From Mycolicibacterium sphagni (GTDB lineage: Bacteria; Actinomycetota; Actinomycetes; Mycobacteriales; Mycobacteriaceae), in NCBI RefSeq assembly GCF_002250655.1, contig NZ_NOZR01000018.1, positions 1 to 64,000 on the forward strand: DNA of 64,000 nucleotides, written 5' to 3'. A program made the position numbers and the translations under genes. The notes beneath the pieces were generated by a model. The model was not told the DNA's origin. It saw only the letters and a list, made by a program, of their open reading frames with translations, and did not search any database. Below are positions 27,556-35,856 of this stretch, piece by piece; within the stretch, counting starts at the first letter, position 1, and each line of letters starts with the position of its first letter.

Positions 27556-27603
27556 TGTCGAAATTGGCCCGGCCGTCAGTTCTGGGGTCGTATACAAGAC
27601 CGC

Positions 27604-30051
27604 ATGAAAGCATCTGCGTACGTCGGTCGGGTTGGTGGTCTTGCTGTCGCGCTGGGTATCGGTGTGGCATTGAGCTGGGGAAACGGCGTGGCCGCGGCGG
27701 ATACCGGCCACGCTGCGCCCCACTCCTCGCCCAGTGATGCTTCGTCGTCCGGCTCATCCAGCGAGACCAAGGCGTCCGTCGTGAAGCAGTCGACCACCAC
27801 CGCGATATCAGCGCAGTCGGTGACGTCGCACAACCCCGTCACCACGATCACCAAGGCGGTGTCGGGCTTCGTCAAAGCAGTAGAGACCACGGTCACCGAT
27901 CACGCGCCGACGCTGCCTGCGGACTCACCGCTGTCGTGGCTCGTGGCCGCGGCTGCGCGCCGCGAGACGGAAGGCCCGACGGACGTGCTCCATCAGATGA
28001 TCTACGTCCCGATCCACACCGGGGTCGAGAAGTGGATCGCCAGTGATGCCGGCCAGCGGGTTGACGCCGTTATCAACACGCTCGCAGGGTCCTACGTGAT
28101 CGGCGATGGTGCGGTCGGCACCGAAGCGCATCCGAACGGCGGTGCCGGCGGCTGGCTGGCCGGTGACGGCGGCGCCGGTTGGGACAGCACAGTAGTCGGT
28201 ATGACCGGCGGTTCCGGCGGTGCCGGCGGACTGCTTGGCGACGGGGGCAGCGGTGGTGCAGGTGGGGCGGGGGCTGCTGGCGGCGCCGGCGGGAACGGCG
28301 GACGGCTGATGGGCGACGGCGGGTCGGGCGGAAAGGGCGGTGACGGCGACGCCGAAGTCGACGGCGGGGCCGGCGGCGCTGGTGGTACCGCACTCGGGTT
28401 GGTCGGCATCGCGGGTGGCGGCGGTGGCGGCGGTGATGGCGCGGTCGGTGGCGCTGGTGGTGATGGCGGCAACGGACGCGGCTGGTACGTCAACGGTGGC
28501 GACGGCGGTGACGCGGGCGCGGGCAGCGATCCGACCGCGCTGGCCGCCCTCGGCGGAGCCGGTGGGACCGGCGGCCTGCTCGGCTTGCTCGGCAGCCACG
28601 GTCTCGGTGGTCACTATGGCACGGTAGCTGGATCGACAACGTCAACCGCAACAACGACATCCGTCTCGACCACGGGCACCTGGATGACCAATGGCACCGG
28701 GCAGGTCCTGATCCTGCACGGCGTCAACGTCAGCTATAAGGAGGCGCCCTACGAAGTGTCGGCAGCCGGGTTCAGTCAGGACGACGCGGCGTTCCTGGCC
28801 GCCAACGGGTTCAACGTCGTACGGTTGTCCGTCATCTGGGCGGCTGCCGAACCCGAGCCCGGCGTGTACGACACTGCCTACCTCAATTCGGTCAACCAGA
28901 CCGTGCAAACTTTGGCAGCGCAGGGCATCTACACGATCGTCGACTTCCATCAGGATCTGTACGGCAGCACATTCGGAGGTGAGGGTGCCCCGGCATGGGC
29001 CACCCAGACTGGTGGTTTCCCGAATCCACAGCTGGGCTTCCCGCTGACCGCCTTCCTCAGCCCTGCGGAGAACAATGCGTGGAATGCGTTCTGGTCGAAC
29101 TACAAGGCGTCGAACAGCATTGGGCTGGAGAACAATTACGCGCTGATGGCCCAGCACGTCGCGGCGTACTTTGCCGGTGATCCGAATGTAGCCGGCTACG
29201 AGATCATGAACGAGCCCTATCCGGGTAGCTTGCTCGACGTGGTGAGCATCCTGGGCAACCCGGCGTTCGGCAAGCAGAATCTAACTCAGTTCTACGACCA
29301 GGTGGGATCGGCAATCCGCTCGGTCGACTCGACGACCCCTGTCTTTTACGAGCCCTATGCCGCAACCTCATTCGGTGTTCCTATCCAGTTAGGCGCGGTC
29401 GACGTGCCCAACTCGGTGCTTTCGTTTCACGACTATTGCGCCGTCCAATCCGCGTCGAAGTGCCTGCCCGACGTCGAGGGTGTCGCCAAGGCCGCGGTCG
29501 CATGGGCGGAAGCGCACGGCATCCCCGTGTTCATGACTGAGTTCGGTGCCAGCAGCACCCAGGGCGTGATCACGGCCTCGATGGATCCCGCTGACCAATT
29601 CCTCATGGGCTGGACGGAATGGGCTTACAGCAGCGTGGGCGATACCACCACAAGTGCGTCGCCGGCCAGCTTGGAGTCGCTGGTGTACGACCCGTCGTTG
29701 CCGCCGACCGGTGACAACGTCAATACCGCGAACCTGGCGACGCTGGCCCAGCCGTACCCGCAGCTGATTTCGGGGACGCCGAACGCGTGGTCGTTCGAAA
29801 ACGGCATATTCCAGTTCAGCTACTCCACCGAGAAGGTCGATGGCTCAGGCAATTTCGCCGCCGGATCGCAGACCACTATCTCGACTCCGGCAGTCGAGTT
29901 CCCGAACGGCTATCAGGTGACGGTCACCGGCGGTCACGTCGTCTCGGCGCCTAATGCTGCCCAGCTCGTCATTGCCTCAGATGACGGCGCGACCACGGTC
30001 GGCGTAGTCGTGACCGCCAGTGCAGAGGAGACTAGCGCGCCAGCCGTTTAG
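27604..30051 (+). CDS. exported GH5 glycosidase fused to a PGRS-like glycine-rich domain
   Basis: 815 residues. Signal segment YVGRVGGLAVALGIGVAL ... GVAAADTG, Ser/Thr linker, the short SPLSWLVAAAARRE motif (108-121), then a GGAGG/GGDGG-rich PGRS-like block (about 168-338) with no PE domain. The GH5 catalytic domain follows (about 355-700): GVNVSYKEAPYE, DFHQDLYGS, acid/base Glu537 in YEIMNEPYPG and nucleophile Glu646 in FMTEFGAS. The C-terminal beta-sandwich (about 715-815) matches the endoglycoceramidase-like branch, so glycolipid cleavage is likely but inferred. The last 4 bases overlap the converging DUF2855 gene. Confidence 0.88.
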   Translation: MKASAYVGRVGGLAVALGIGVALSWGNGVAAADTGHAAPHSSPSDASSSGSSSETKASVVKQSTTTAISAQSVTSHNPVTTITKAVSGFVKAVETTVTDHAPTLPADSPLSWLVAAAARRETEGPTDVLHQMIYVPIHTGVEKWIASDAGQRVDAVINTLAGSYVIGDGAVGTEAHPNGGAGGWLAGDGGAGWDSTVVGMTGGSGGAGGLLGDGGSGGAGGAGAAGGAGGNGGRLMGDGGSGGKGGDGDAEVDGGAGGAGGTALGLVGIAGGGGGGGDGAVGGAGGDGGNGRGWYVNGGDGGDAGAGSDPTALAALGGAGGTGGLLGLLGSHGLGGHYGTVAGSTTSTATTTSVSTTGTWMTNGTGQVLILHGVNVSYKEAPYEVSAAGFSQDDAAFLAANGFNVVRLSVIWAAAEPEPGVYDTAYLNSVNQTVQTLAAQGIYTIVDFHQDLYGSTFGGEGAPAWATQTGGFPNPQLGFPLTAFLSPAENNAWNAFWSNYKASNSIGLENNYALMAQHVAAYFAGDPNVAGYEIMNEPYPGSLLDVVSILGNPAFGKQNLTQFYDQVGSAIRSVDSTTPVFYEPYAATSFGVPIQLGAVDVPNSVLSFHDYCAVQSASKCLPDVEGVAKAAVAWAEAHGIPVFMTEFGASSTQGVITASMDPADQFLMGWTEWAYSSVGDTTTSASPASLESLVYDPSLPPTGDNVNTANLATLAQPYPQLISGTPNAWSFENGIFQFSYSTEKVDGSGNFAAGSQTTISTPAVEFPNGYQVTVTGGHVVSAPNAAQLVIASDDGATTVGVVVTASAEETSAPAV

Positions 30052-31145
30052 ACCGACAGGATGTGGCCCTCGTGAGCCGGCACTGCCCCGTCCAGCAGAG
30101 CGGTGTAGCAGTGTTCGACCGCGTCCTGACCCTGTCCGGTCACCACCGTCAACCAGGGATGGTCGGCATTGGTGACCGGCGCCATGAACGCCGTCCACGC
30201 TTCGGCCATCCGCTCCTGAAGCCCTGTCGGTCCCCAATCGGCTGCACGCTTACGAACCTGATCGGGCGCGAAGAACAGCACCGGCGCCGGTCCCGGTAGT
30301 TCGCCGCCGCCACCCATTGCGTCCCAATGCGTGCCGCCGACCGCGCAGCTGTAGGCCAGCCGGTCGCCGAGTCGGCGATGTACGGCCGCGCGCACCGCCG
30401 CGTCACCGCTGAAGTCGACGTACACCGAAGCGACCTCGGGCAGGGACGTCGCGACGTCCTCGTAGCAAACCATGTCGTCGTAACAGCCCAGAGAACGGGT
30501 GAACGCGGCATTGGCCGGCGAGGTGAGTCCGACGACGGAGACCGCCTCAGCTCTTCCGCGACGCCGGGCAAGGCAGAACGCCGTGCCGTAAGCGGTCTTG
30601 CTGGACGCACTCGACAGGACCACGGTCGTGGCACCGAAGAACTGGTTGTCGACCAGGAAGTCGTCGATCAGGAACGACGTGGCGAAGAGGGGACGCAGCA
30701 ACGCCTGCTGGGCTTCGCGGTCGGCCACGTAGCCGGGGTCGGTGCTGCACCGCACGTACTGGTTGTAGATCGCGTGAAGTGCGCGCCGGTGTTCGGCGCC
30801 ATCGGTGAAACCACCGGGATGCACGTCCGTGGCCTGTAGTACCGCCTCGTCGCCGATCGGCCAGTAGCCGTAGAAGCGTTCACCGACTTCCACTCCGGGG
30901 CAGCGTGATTCGATGACGGAGGCGAAGCCCCACACCGGAATGCAGCCCGTTCCCGGATCGCCGGTCGGAAAGAATTGCCAGTAGTTCATCGCGTCGCCAA
31001 AGGCTGCGTACGTGATGTTGTTCGACGTCAGTGCGAAGGTGTCGACGCGCAACCGGACCTCGCCGTCGTCCAGAGATTTCGCCGGTGCTTCCGTCCAGCG
31101 AAGCGCGCGAAGGTCGGTACGTGCCACCGCCAACCGTATGGTCAT
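30048..31145 (-). CDS. DUF2855 family protein
   Basis: 365 residues matching the DUF2855 family as I know it: NNITYAAFGDAMNYWQFFP near the N-terminus, a Rossmann-like part with TTVVLSSASSKTAYG, and GGTHWD further on. The family resembles medium-chain reductases that lack the zinc motifs; no reaction is established. The start is the ATG at 31145, with GGAG upstream. Converges with the GH5 gene; divergent from the sigma-factor gene. Confidence 0.8.
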   Translation of the reverse strand: MTIRLAVARTDLRALRWTEAPAKSLDDGEVRLRVDTFALTSNNITYAAFGDAMNYWQFFPTGDPGTGCIPVWGFASVIESRCPGVEVGERFYGYWPIGDEAVLQATDVHPGGFTDGAEHRRALHAIYNQYVRCSTDPGYVADREAQQALLRPLFATSFLIDDFLVDNQFFGATTVVLSSASSKTAYGTAFCLARRRGRAEAVSVVGLTSPANAAFTRSLGCYDDMVCYEDVATSLPEVASVYVDFSGDAAVRAAVHRRLGDRLAYSCAVGGTHWDAMGGGGELPGPAPVLFFAPDQVRKRAADWGPTGLQERMAEAWTAFMAPVTNADHPWLTVVTGQGQDAVEHCYTALLDGAVPAHEGHILSV

Positions 31146-31208
31146 CGGAGCTCCTTTGCTCGATATCGTTGGATCCTGTGATCGGGGGCGGCCGCGACTC
31201 GTGGCTAT

Positions 31209-31234
31209 GTTTCATTCTTCGATCGGCAGGGTAG
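31209..31234 (+). promoter_or_regulatory. SigF-type promoter of the sigma-factor operon
   Basis: GTTT (31209-31212), 16 bases, GGGTAG (31229-31234). This agrees with the mycobacterial SigF consensus GGTTT-N15-17-GGGTA (established knowledge) and lies 72 bases before the ATG of the sigma gene. It suggests autoregulation. Confidence 0.6.
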
Positions 31235-31306
31235 TCGCTCACCACAGGTTCAGATTCGGGCCGCGTAGTCCGCATACCGCGAAGCGCGCAACAAGGGAAC
31301 CTGCTG

Positions 31307-32281
31307 ATGCCCAAGTCGAATTCTAACTACTCGGAACTGAACCAGATGTTCCGTCGCCTCCAATCGCTCGAAGAGGGCTCCCCGGCGTTCCTGCGCCAAC
31401 GCGGCGAAATCTTCGAGCACAGCTTGGCGCTTGCCGATCACGTCGCGCGTCGGTACGTCGGCCGCGGCGAACCGCTCGACGACCTTGTACAGGCTGCCCG
31501 GGCCGGTTTGGTCAGCGCTGTCAACCGCTTCGATATCGACAACGGGGCGGACTTCTTGTCCTTCGCCGTGCCTACCATGATGGGCGAGGTGCGCCGTCAC
31601 TTCCGGGACCACACGTGGGCGGTCAAGGTGCCCCGCAAGGTCAAAGAGCTTCAACCACAACTGGTTAGGGCTCACGCAGAGCTATCCCAACGGTTGGGGC
31701 GAACGCCTTCGATCCTGGAAATCGCCGAATACCTCGGAATAGCAAGAGAACTCGTCGTCGATGCGACTGTCGGTGGAGCCCACTACTCGACAATGTCCAC
31801 CGATATGCCGACGATGGTCGGCGAGGACTACAGGCCGTTCGGCGAGTCGCTCGGAGACCTCGACCCCAACCTGGACAAGGTGCTCGACATCGAGACGGTG
31901 CGTCCCCTGCTCGCCGCGTTACCCGAACGGCAGCGAACCGTTCTCCACCTTCGATTCTTTGAGAACATGAGCCAGACTCAGATCGCCGAACATATCGGCT
32001 GCTCGCAGATGCACGTCTCGCGCCTCCTGGCCAAGGCACTCGACACGATCCGGACAGCGCTAGTGAGCCCGCGCTCGCAGCCGCCGGATAAGATCCGTTT
32101 CCACCTCTGCCGCAGGCGTAGGCGGTCAATATCTGCACCCACGTCGACGAAGAGTATTGCGATGACGGCAGTCACCGGGAACGGCAACCGCGGATCCACG
32201 TTCCGTTTCGATCAGGCTCCAGGGCATTGCGGTGGATCGTGCTGGGCGACCCCTGCAGTCGATCCGGCGAAGGCAGCGTAG
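31307..32281 (+). CDS. SigF/SigB-type (group 3) sigma factor with C-terminal extension
   Basis: 324 residues. Region 2 reads LDDLVQAARAGLVSAVNRFD ... FLSFAVPTMMGEVRRHFRD, region 3 RLGRTPSILEIAEYLGI, region 4 LPERQRTVLHLRFFENMSQ and IGCSQMHVSRLLAKAL. It is a stress sigma factor of the SigF family, normally controlled by anti-sigma factors and their antagonists. About 70 extra residues after region 4, Arg-rich (CRRRRRS) then Thr/Gly-rich, are unusual; family members end near residue 260. The extension may be a real tail or come from a lost stop codon. The next gene starts 3 bases later. Confidence 0.88.
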   Translation: MPKSNSNYSELNQMFRRLQSLEEGSPAFLRQRGEIFEHSLALADHVARRYVGRGEPLDDLVQAARAGLVSAVNRFDIDNGADFLSFAVPTMMGEVRRHFRDHTWAVKVPRKVKELQPQLVRAHAELSQRLGRTPSILEIAEYLGIARELVVDATVGGAHYSTMSTDMPTMVGEDYRPFGESLGDLDPNLDKVLDIETVRPLLAALPERQRTVLHLRFFENMSQTQIAEHIGCSQMHVSRLLAKALDTIRTALVSPRSQPPDKIRFHLCRRRRRSISAPTSTKSIAMTAVTGNGNRGSTFRFDQAPGHCGGSCWATPAVDPAKAA

Positions 32282-32284
32282 TCA

Positions 32285-32995
32285 GTGTCGAATATCGAGG
32301 TCCGTCTCCTCGGCGCGCTGGGCGACGCTCGTGGCGTCGAAGCCGCCGACCGCTTGTGCGAGGCCTGCGTCGACCTGATGGATGTCGATGCGGCGGCTTT
32401 CTCGCTGGTTTTTGACGGTGCCAACGTCGGTACTTTCGGCGCCAGTGACTCGCGGGCGCGGGTCTATGACGAGATGCAATTCGTGGTGGGAGAGGGGCCT
32501 TGCCTAGATGCTGTCGCTCGCTGCGTGCCTGTGATGGTCGCCGACCTCGCCGACGCCGGTGAACATCGATGGCCGGCCTATGGGCCGATGATGATCGCTC
32601 AGGAAATCCGTGGTGTGTACGCGATGCCGGTGGCGGTCGCGGGCGAATACGTTGGAGCTCTTGACTTCTTCCGCACTGTCCCCGGCGACCTGTCCCGTGA
32701 GCAGATTGCGGGCATGGCCGTCGCCGCAGAGCTGGTTCAACTGCCGCTGCTGGACCTGCTGAGCAAAGATCTGCGGGCGGGGTTCACGGATCCGAGTAGC
32801 AACGCGTGGGCAGATCTGAATGCGCTGTCACGGACCGAAGTCAGCCAGGCCACCGGCATGCTCATGGCTCAGCTGAATCTCACCGCCGCGTCGGCCCTTG
32901 CTCGGTTGCGGGCGCACGCCTACGCATCGGGTCGCAGCGCCACCAGCATTGCTCGCGACATCATCGACCGGAGACTGTTCTTGGAGGCAGACTGA
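32285..32995 (+). CDS. GAF-ANTAR regulator (RNA-binding antiterminator type)
   Basis: 236 residues, GTG start 3 bases after the sigma-factor stop. The GAF domain covers about 15-160 (FVVGEGPCLDAVARCVPV is the typical core); the C-terminal ANTAR three-helix bundle reads SRTEVSQATGMLMAQLNLTA and ALARLRAHAYASGR. ANTAR domains bind paired RNA hairpins and prevent termination. The ligand of the GAF domain is unknown. Cotranscription with the sigma factor suggests that stress sets both transcription initiation and termination. Confidence 0.87.
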   Translation: MSNIEVRLLGALGDARGVEAADRLCEACVDLMDVDAAAFSLVFDGANVGTFGASDSRARVYDEMQFVVGEGPCLDAVARCVPVMVADLADAGEHRWPAYGPMMIAQEIRGVYAMPVAVAGEYVGALDFFRTVPGDLSREQIAGMAVAAELVQLPLLDLLSKDLRAGFTDPSSNAWADLNALSRTEVSQATGMLMAQLNLTAASALARLRAHAYASGRSATSIARDIIDRRLFLEAD

Positions 32996-33063
32996 TGGAT
33001 AGGCCGTTGCCGGATGGAGTGCTTGTGGTGCTTTCACTGCTGGCCGATGAGAGTGGGCAATGA
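32995..33063 (+). CDS. 22-residue linking micro-ORF
   Basis: ATG at 32995 overlaps the preceding stop (TGATG) and the TGA at 33061-33063 overlaps the next start (ATGATG). The encoded peptide, MDRPLPDGVLVVLSLLADES followed by GQ, is hydrophobic in the middle. Exact stop-start joints at both ends suggest translational coupling between the two GAF-ANTAR genes; whether the peptide itself has a role is unknown. Confidence 0.45.
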   Translation: MDRPLPDGVLVVLSLLADESGQ

Positions 33064-33812
33064 TGGGCACACCGCGGGAAACGCACGTTCTGGGAGCAGT
33101 CGTCACGCTTGTCGACAGCCTGCTCGACGATTTCGACGTCGTAGAACTACTTACCGATCTCACCGAACAATGCGCCAGGCTTCTCGACGTTCGCGCGGCA
33201 GGCCTGCTTCTGGCGGGTCCCCGCCACGACCTTCATTTGATGGCCGCAACATCCAAGAGATCTCACGATCTGGAGGTATTTCAACTGCAGGCAGATGAGG
33301 GTCCCTGCCTGGACTGTTACACGACCGGCCAACCGGTCTCGGCCCCCAATCTAGAGGCGGAGAAGGGGCGTTGGCCGCGCTTTGTCGCTGCGGCCGCGGC
33401 TGCCGGGTTCATGTCGGTGCACGCGGTTCCCATGCGTGCCGCCGGCTCCGTGCTGGGGACTCTCGGGCTGTTCGGTGCTCACGTCGGGTCGCTTGACACC
33501 GCCGATCTCTTGGTGGCACACACTCTGGTGCACGTGGCGTGTGTGGCGATCCTGCAAGAACATTCTCCGACGCCGATCACCGTCATCCCGTCACTGCACG
33601 CGGCGTTGACCGATCGCGTGGTCGTCGACCAAGCCACGGGGTTCGTCAGCGAGCGCCTCGGCCTGTCCATGGAGGAGGCATTCACGTTGCTGCGCCGGTA
33701 CGCGCAGACTCATCCTGAGCATTTGACCGATGCGGCCCGGTACCTGATGGCTCATCCAGAGGAACGCGCAAGCATTCTCGCAGCACTCGCGGATCTCGCC
33801 TTGCGATCGTAA
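33063..33812 (+). CDS. GAF-ANTAR regulator, second copy
   Basis: 249 residues. GAF core with LQADEGPCLDCYTTGQPV and MSVHAVPMRAAGSVLG; the ANTAR domain is the C-terminal 70 residues (DRVVVDQATGFVSERLGLSM, FTLLRRYAQTHPEHLTDAAR). An ATG one codon earlier (33060) is equally possible. Last gene of the sigma-factor operon; converges with the third GAF-ANTAR gene, with 19 bases between stops. Confidence 0.87.
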   Translation: MGTPRETHVLGAVVTLVDSLLDDFDVVELLTDLTEQCARLLDVRAAGLLLAGPRHDLHLMAATSKRSHDLEVFQLQADEGPCLDCYTTGQPVSAPNLEAEKGRWPRFVAAAAAAGFMSVHAVPMRAAGSVLGTLGLFGAHVGSLDTADLLVAHTLVHVACVAILQEHSPTPITVIPSLHAALTDRVVVDQATGFVSERLGLSMEEAFTLLRRYAQTHPEHLTDAARYLMAHPEERASILAALADLALRS

Positions 33813-33831
33813 GCAGCCACAACAGTGGAGC

Positions 33832-34524
33832 TCACTCGAGGTCTGATTCGTGTTCCGACACGAGCCAACGGGCCACGTCGACAAGCTTGATATTCGTGTC
33901 GGCCGAAGCCCGGGTCAGCATCGCAAAGGCTTGTCCACCGGACACATTGTTGCGATGCATCAAAATGCCTTTGGCTTGGCCGATGACGTCGCGGCTGGCC
34001 AGCGCCGACTGGAACTGGCCCGCCGCGGCCGCGCCGAACATCGCCACCGCCGCGTGCTGGGCGACAACCGTGCCGACCTCGACTGATTCCTTCGAGAAGC
34101 ACCTGGCCTCCGCACCGTAGAGGTTCATCGCGCCGAGGTTCTCTGATTCGACGAACAATTGAAAAGAGAGCATGCTGTGAACACCGAATGCCATTGCCTG
34201 CCGAGAAAATTCAGGCCAGCGGTCTTCGGTCGACATGTCCTCTATGTGCACCGTCTGATGATCTCGTAACGCCGTCAGACAGGGCCCGTCGCCGAGCTCG
34301 TTCTGCAGCTCGTCGAGTTTGGCCGCGATCGGATCGGTCGGAGCTTTTGCCAGCACTTTGCGGCCTTGAATCAGGGAGATACCCACCCACCGTGCTCCGG
34401 GCACGATGTCCGCGGCTGCCTCGACGATGGTGTGCAGAGTCTCGCCGGTACCCTTCTGGGCTTGCATCCTCACCGCGAGGTCGCCCAGCGTCCGGGCTAA
34501 CTCCCGGCTGCTTTGTGCGGGCAT
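33832..34524 (-). CDS. GAF-ANTAR regulator, third copy
   Basis: 230 residues. GAF core: LGDGPCLTALRDHQTVHIED and STEDRWPEFSRQAMAFGVHS. ANTAR: ASRDVIGQAKGILMHRNNVS, then AFAMLTRASADTNIKLVDVA. It contains a Cys in CFSKESVEVG. It is transcribed opposite to the first two copies and is more distant from them. An upstream hairpin (34567-34601) lies 43 bases before its ATG and could be a terminator of the phosphatase gene or an ANTAR target in its own leader. Confidence 0.85.
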   Translation of the reverse strand: MPAQSSRELARTLGDLAVRMQAQKGTGETLHTIVEAAADIVPGARWVGISLIQGRKVLAKAPTDPIAAKLDELQNELGDGPCLTALRDHQTVHIEDMSTEDRWPEFSRQAMAFGVHSMLSFQLFVESENLGAMNLYGAEARCFSKESVEVGTVVAQHAAVAMFGAAAAGQFQSALASRDVIGQAKGILMHRNNVSGGQAFAMLTRASADTNIKLVDVARWLVSEHESDLE

Positions 34525-34566
34525 ACGCCGAGGCTACCCGCGGCCCGGCACAATCATGAGAGATTC

Positions 34567-34601
34567 GATCCCGCCGGCCTCAGGGTTGAACCGGCGGGAT
34601 C
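34567..34601 (-). terminator. 11-bp perfect hairpin between phosphatase and GAF-ANTAR genes
   Basis: GATCCCGCCGG (34567-34577), 13-base loop, CCGGCGGGATC (34591-34601). It lies 110 bases past the stop of the leftward phosphatase gene and before the start of the leftward third GAF-ANTAR gene. No U-run follows, so it may be a weak terminator or an RNA structure acted on by ANTAR proteins (inference). Confidence 0.45.
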
Positions 34602-34710
34602 TAAGCAGTTCGTGTGGACGTCCACAGGACGTGCCTAAGTTCAGCTATGCCCGGTCAGCCTGGACCTAAACCCGCTGCTGCTGGCAGCTGTGACTTCCGC
34701 TTGAATCCCG

Positions 34711-35856
34711 TCAAGCGGGCACACCCAGCGCCAGCACCGCGGTGTCATCCTCGACACCGGCCCCGAAACCACTGAGCAATTCTCGAATTTCGTCAATCAG
34801 CACATCGACCGTAGTCGGTGCGACGGTGGTCGCGAACCTGCGCAGTGCGCCGTCGTCGTCGAATCGGCGAGTTCCGTCGCCGACGAGCGCCTCGGTCAAC
34901 CCGTCGCTGTACAGCAGCATGGTGTCGCCCGGGGCCAACCACAGCGAGGAGTCGACGAACGTCGGCCGGTCGGTCAGGCCTACCGCCATGCCACCGGTGA
35001 TGTCCAGGTAGCTTGCTTCGCCGGAGTGTTCGAGCAGCAGCGGCGGTGGATGCCCGCCACTGGCCAACCGCACCGCGAAGCCACCGTTGCTGTGGGTGAG
35101 GGTCCCGAACACCACGGTGCAGAAGCTGGGTGTTTCATCGTCGGTTTCCTGACCGAGCACGGAGTTCAGTCGGTGCAGCACGGTGATGGGGTCGGGATTG
35201 ACGACGGCGGCGGTGCGCATGGTGTATCGCATCAAGGACGTGATCGCTGCCGCTTTGGGTCCCTTGCCGCATACGTCGCCCAAGAAGAACCCGGACGTGT
35301 TGCGCGACAGAGGGAATAGGTCGTAGAAGTCACCGCCGATGTCCTGCACCGAGGGTTGGTAGTGGGTGGCCGCGGTGAGTCCGTCGGGCACGGACAGCGA
35401 TGGCGGCAGAAGGGATCGCCGCAACGTATTTGCCAATGCCTGCGTTCTGGCCCGCTCTGATTCGGCGCGCTGACGCTCATTGAGCAGAGCGCGTTCGTAG
35501 GAGCGCCGTTCGCGGGCATCCGAGATGGCGAGGCGCAGTAACGCCGGGCGGCCGTCGTCGCCGGTCTTGACGTTGGCGCTGAGGAAAACCGGCCGCCGCG
35601 ATCCGTCCGCGCTCAGCAGCTCGACGCTGATTTCGTCGAGCCGCCCGCTCATTGTGAGCATCGGCGCGAGGTGGGTTTCGAAGTGTATCCGGCCGCCAAC
35701 CGTGAAAAGGTCGGTGATCTGCCTGCCGCACAACGTCTCTGAACTGACTCCAAGCCAGGAGGCCAGCGTGGCGTTGGCAACGACAATCCGTCCGTCGGTC
35801 GTCGCCGCCAGCTGGCCGGTGGGCCCGTTCTCCCAGAGCTCCTCGACGTCGATCAT
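34711..35856 (-). CDS. RsbP-like PAS-PP2C (SpoIIE-type) phosphatase
   Basis: 381 residues: PAS domain (about 1-120, VELLSADGSRRPVFLSANVK), a coiled linker (RALLNERQRAESERARTQA), then a PP2C/SpoIIE phosphatase domain with GGDFYDLFPL, FLGDVCGKGPKAAAITSLM, LASGGHPPPLLL, LLYSDGLTEA and GVEDDTAVLAL; the metal-binding Asp residues are all present. Such enzymes dephosphorylate anti-sigma antagonists and thereby free SigB/SigF (known for Bacillus RsbP). It overlaps the RsbQ-like hydrolase gene as ATGA, the same pairing as in Bacillus. Confidence 0.88.
   Translation of the reverse strand: MIDVEELWENGPTGQLAATTDGRIVVANATLASWLGVSSETLCGRQITDLFTVGGRIHFETHLAPMLTMSGRLDEISVELLSADGSRRPVFLSANVKTGDDGRPALLRLAISDARERRSYERALLNERQRAESERARTQALANTLRRSLLPPSLSVPDGLTAATHYQPSVQDIGGDFYDLFPLSRNTSGFFLGDVCGKGPKAAAITSLMRYTMRTAAVVNPDPITVLHRLNSVLGQETDDETPSFCTVVFGTLTHSNGGFAVRLASGGHPPPLLLEHSGEASYLDITGGMAVGLTDRPTFVDSSLWLAPGDTMLLYSDGLTEALVGDGTRRFDDDGALRRFATTVAPTTVDVLIDEIRELLSGFGAGVEDDTAVLALGVPA

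Noticed and set aside
28092..28614. Pro/Ser- or Ala/Thr-rich frames opposite the glycine-rich block
   Set aside because: Antisense of GGN codons always reads as Pro/Ala/Thr-rich frames; no independent evidence of coding.
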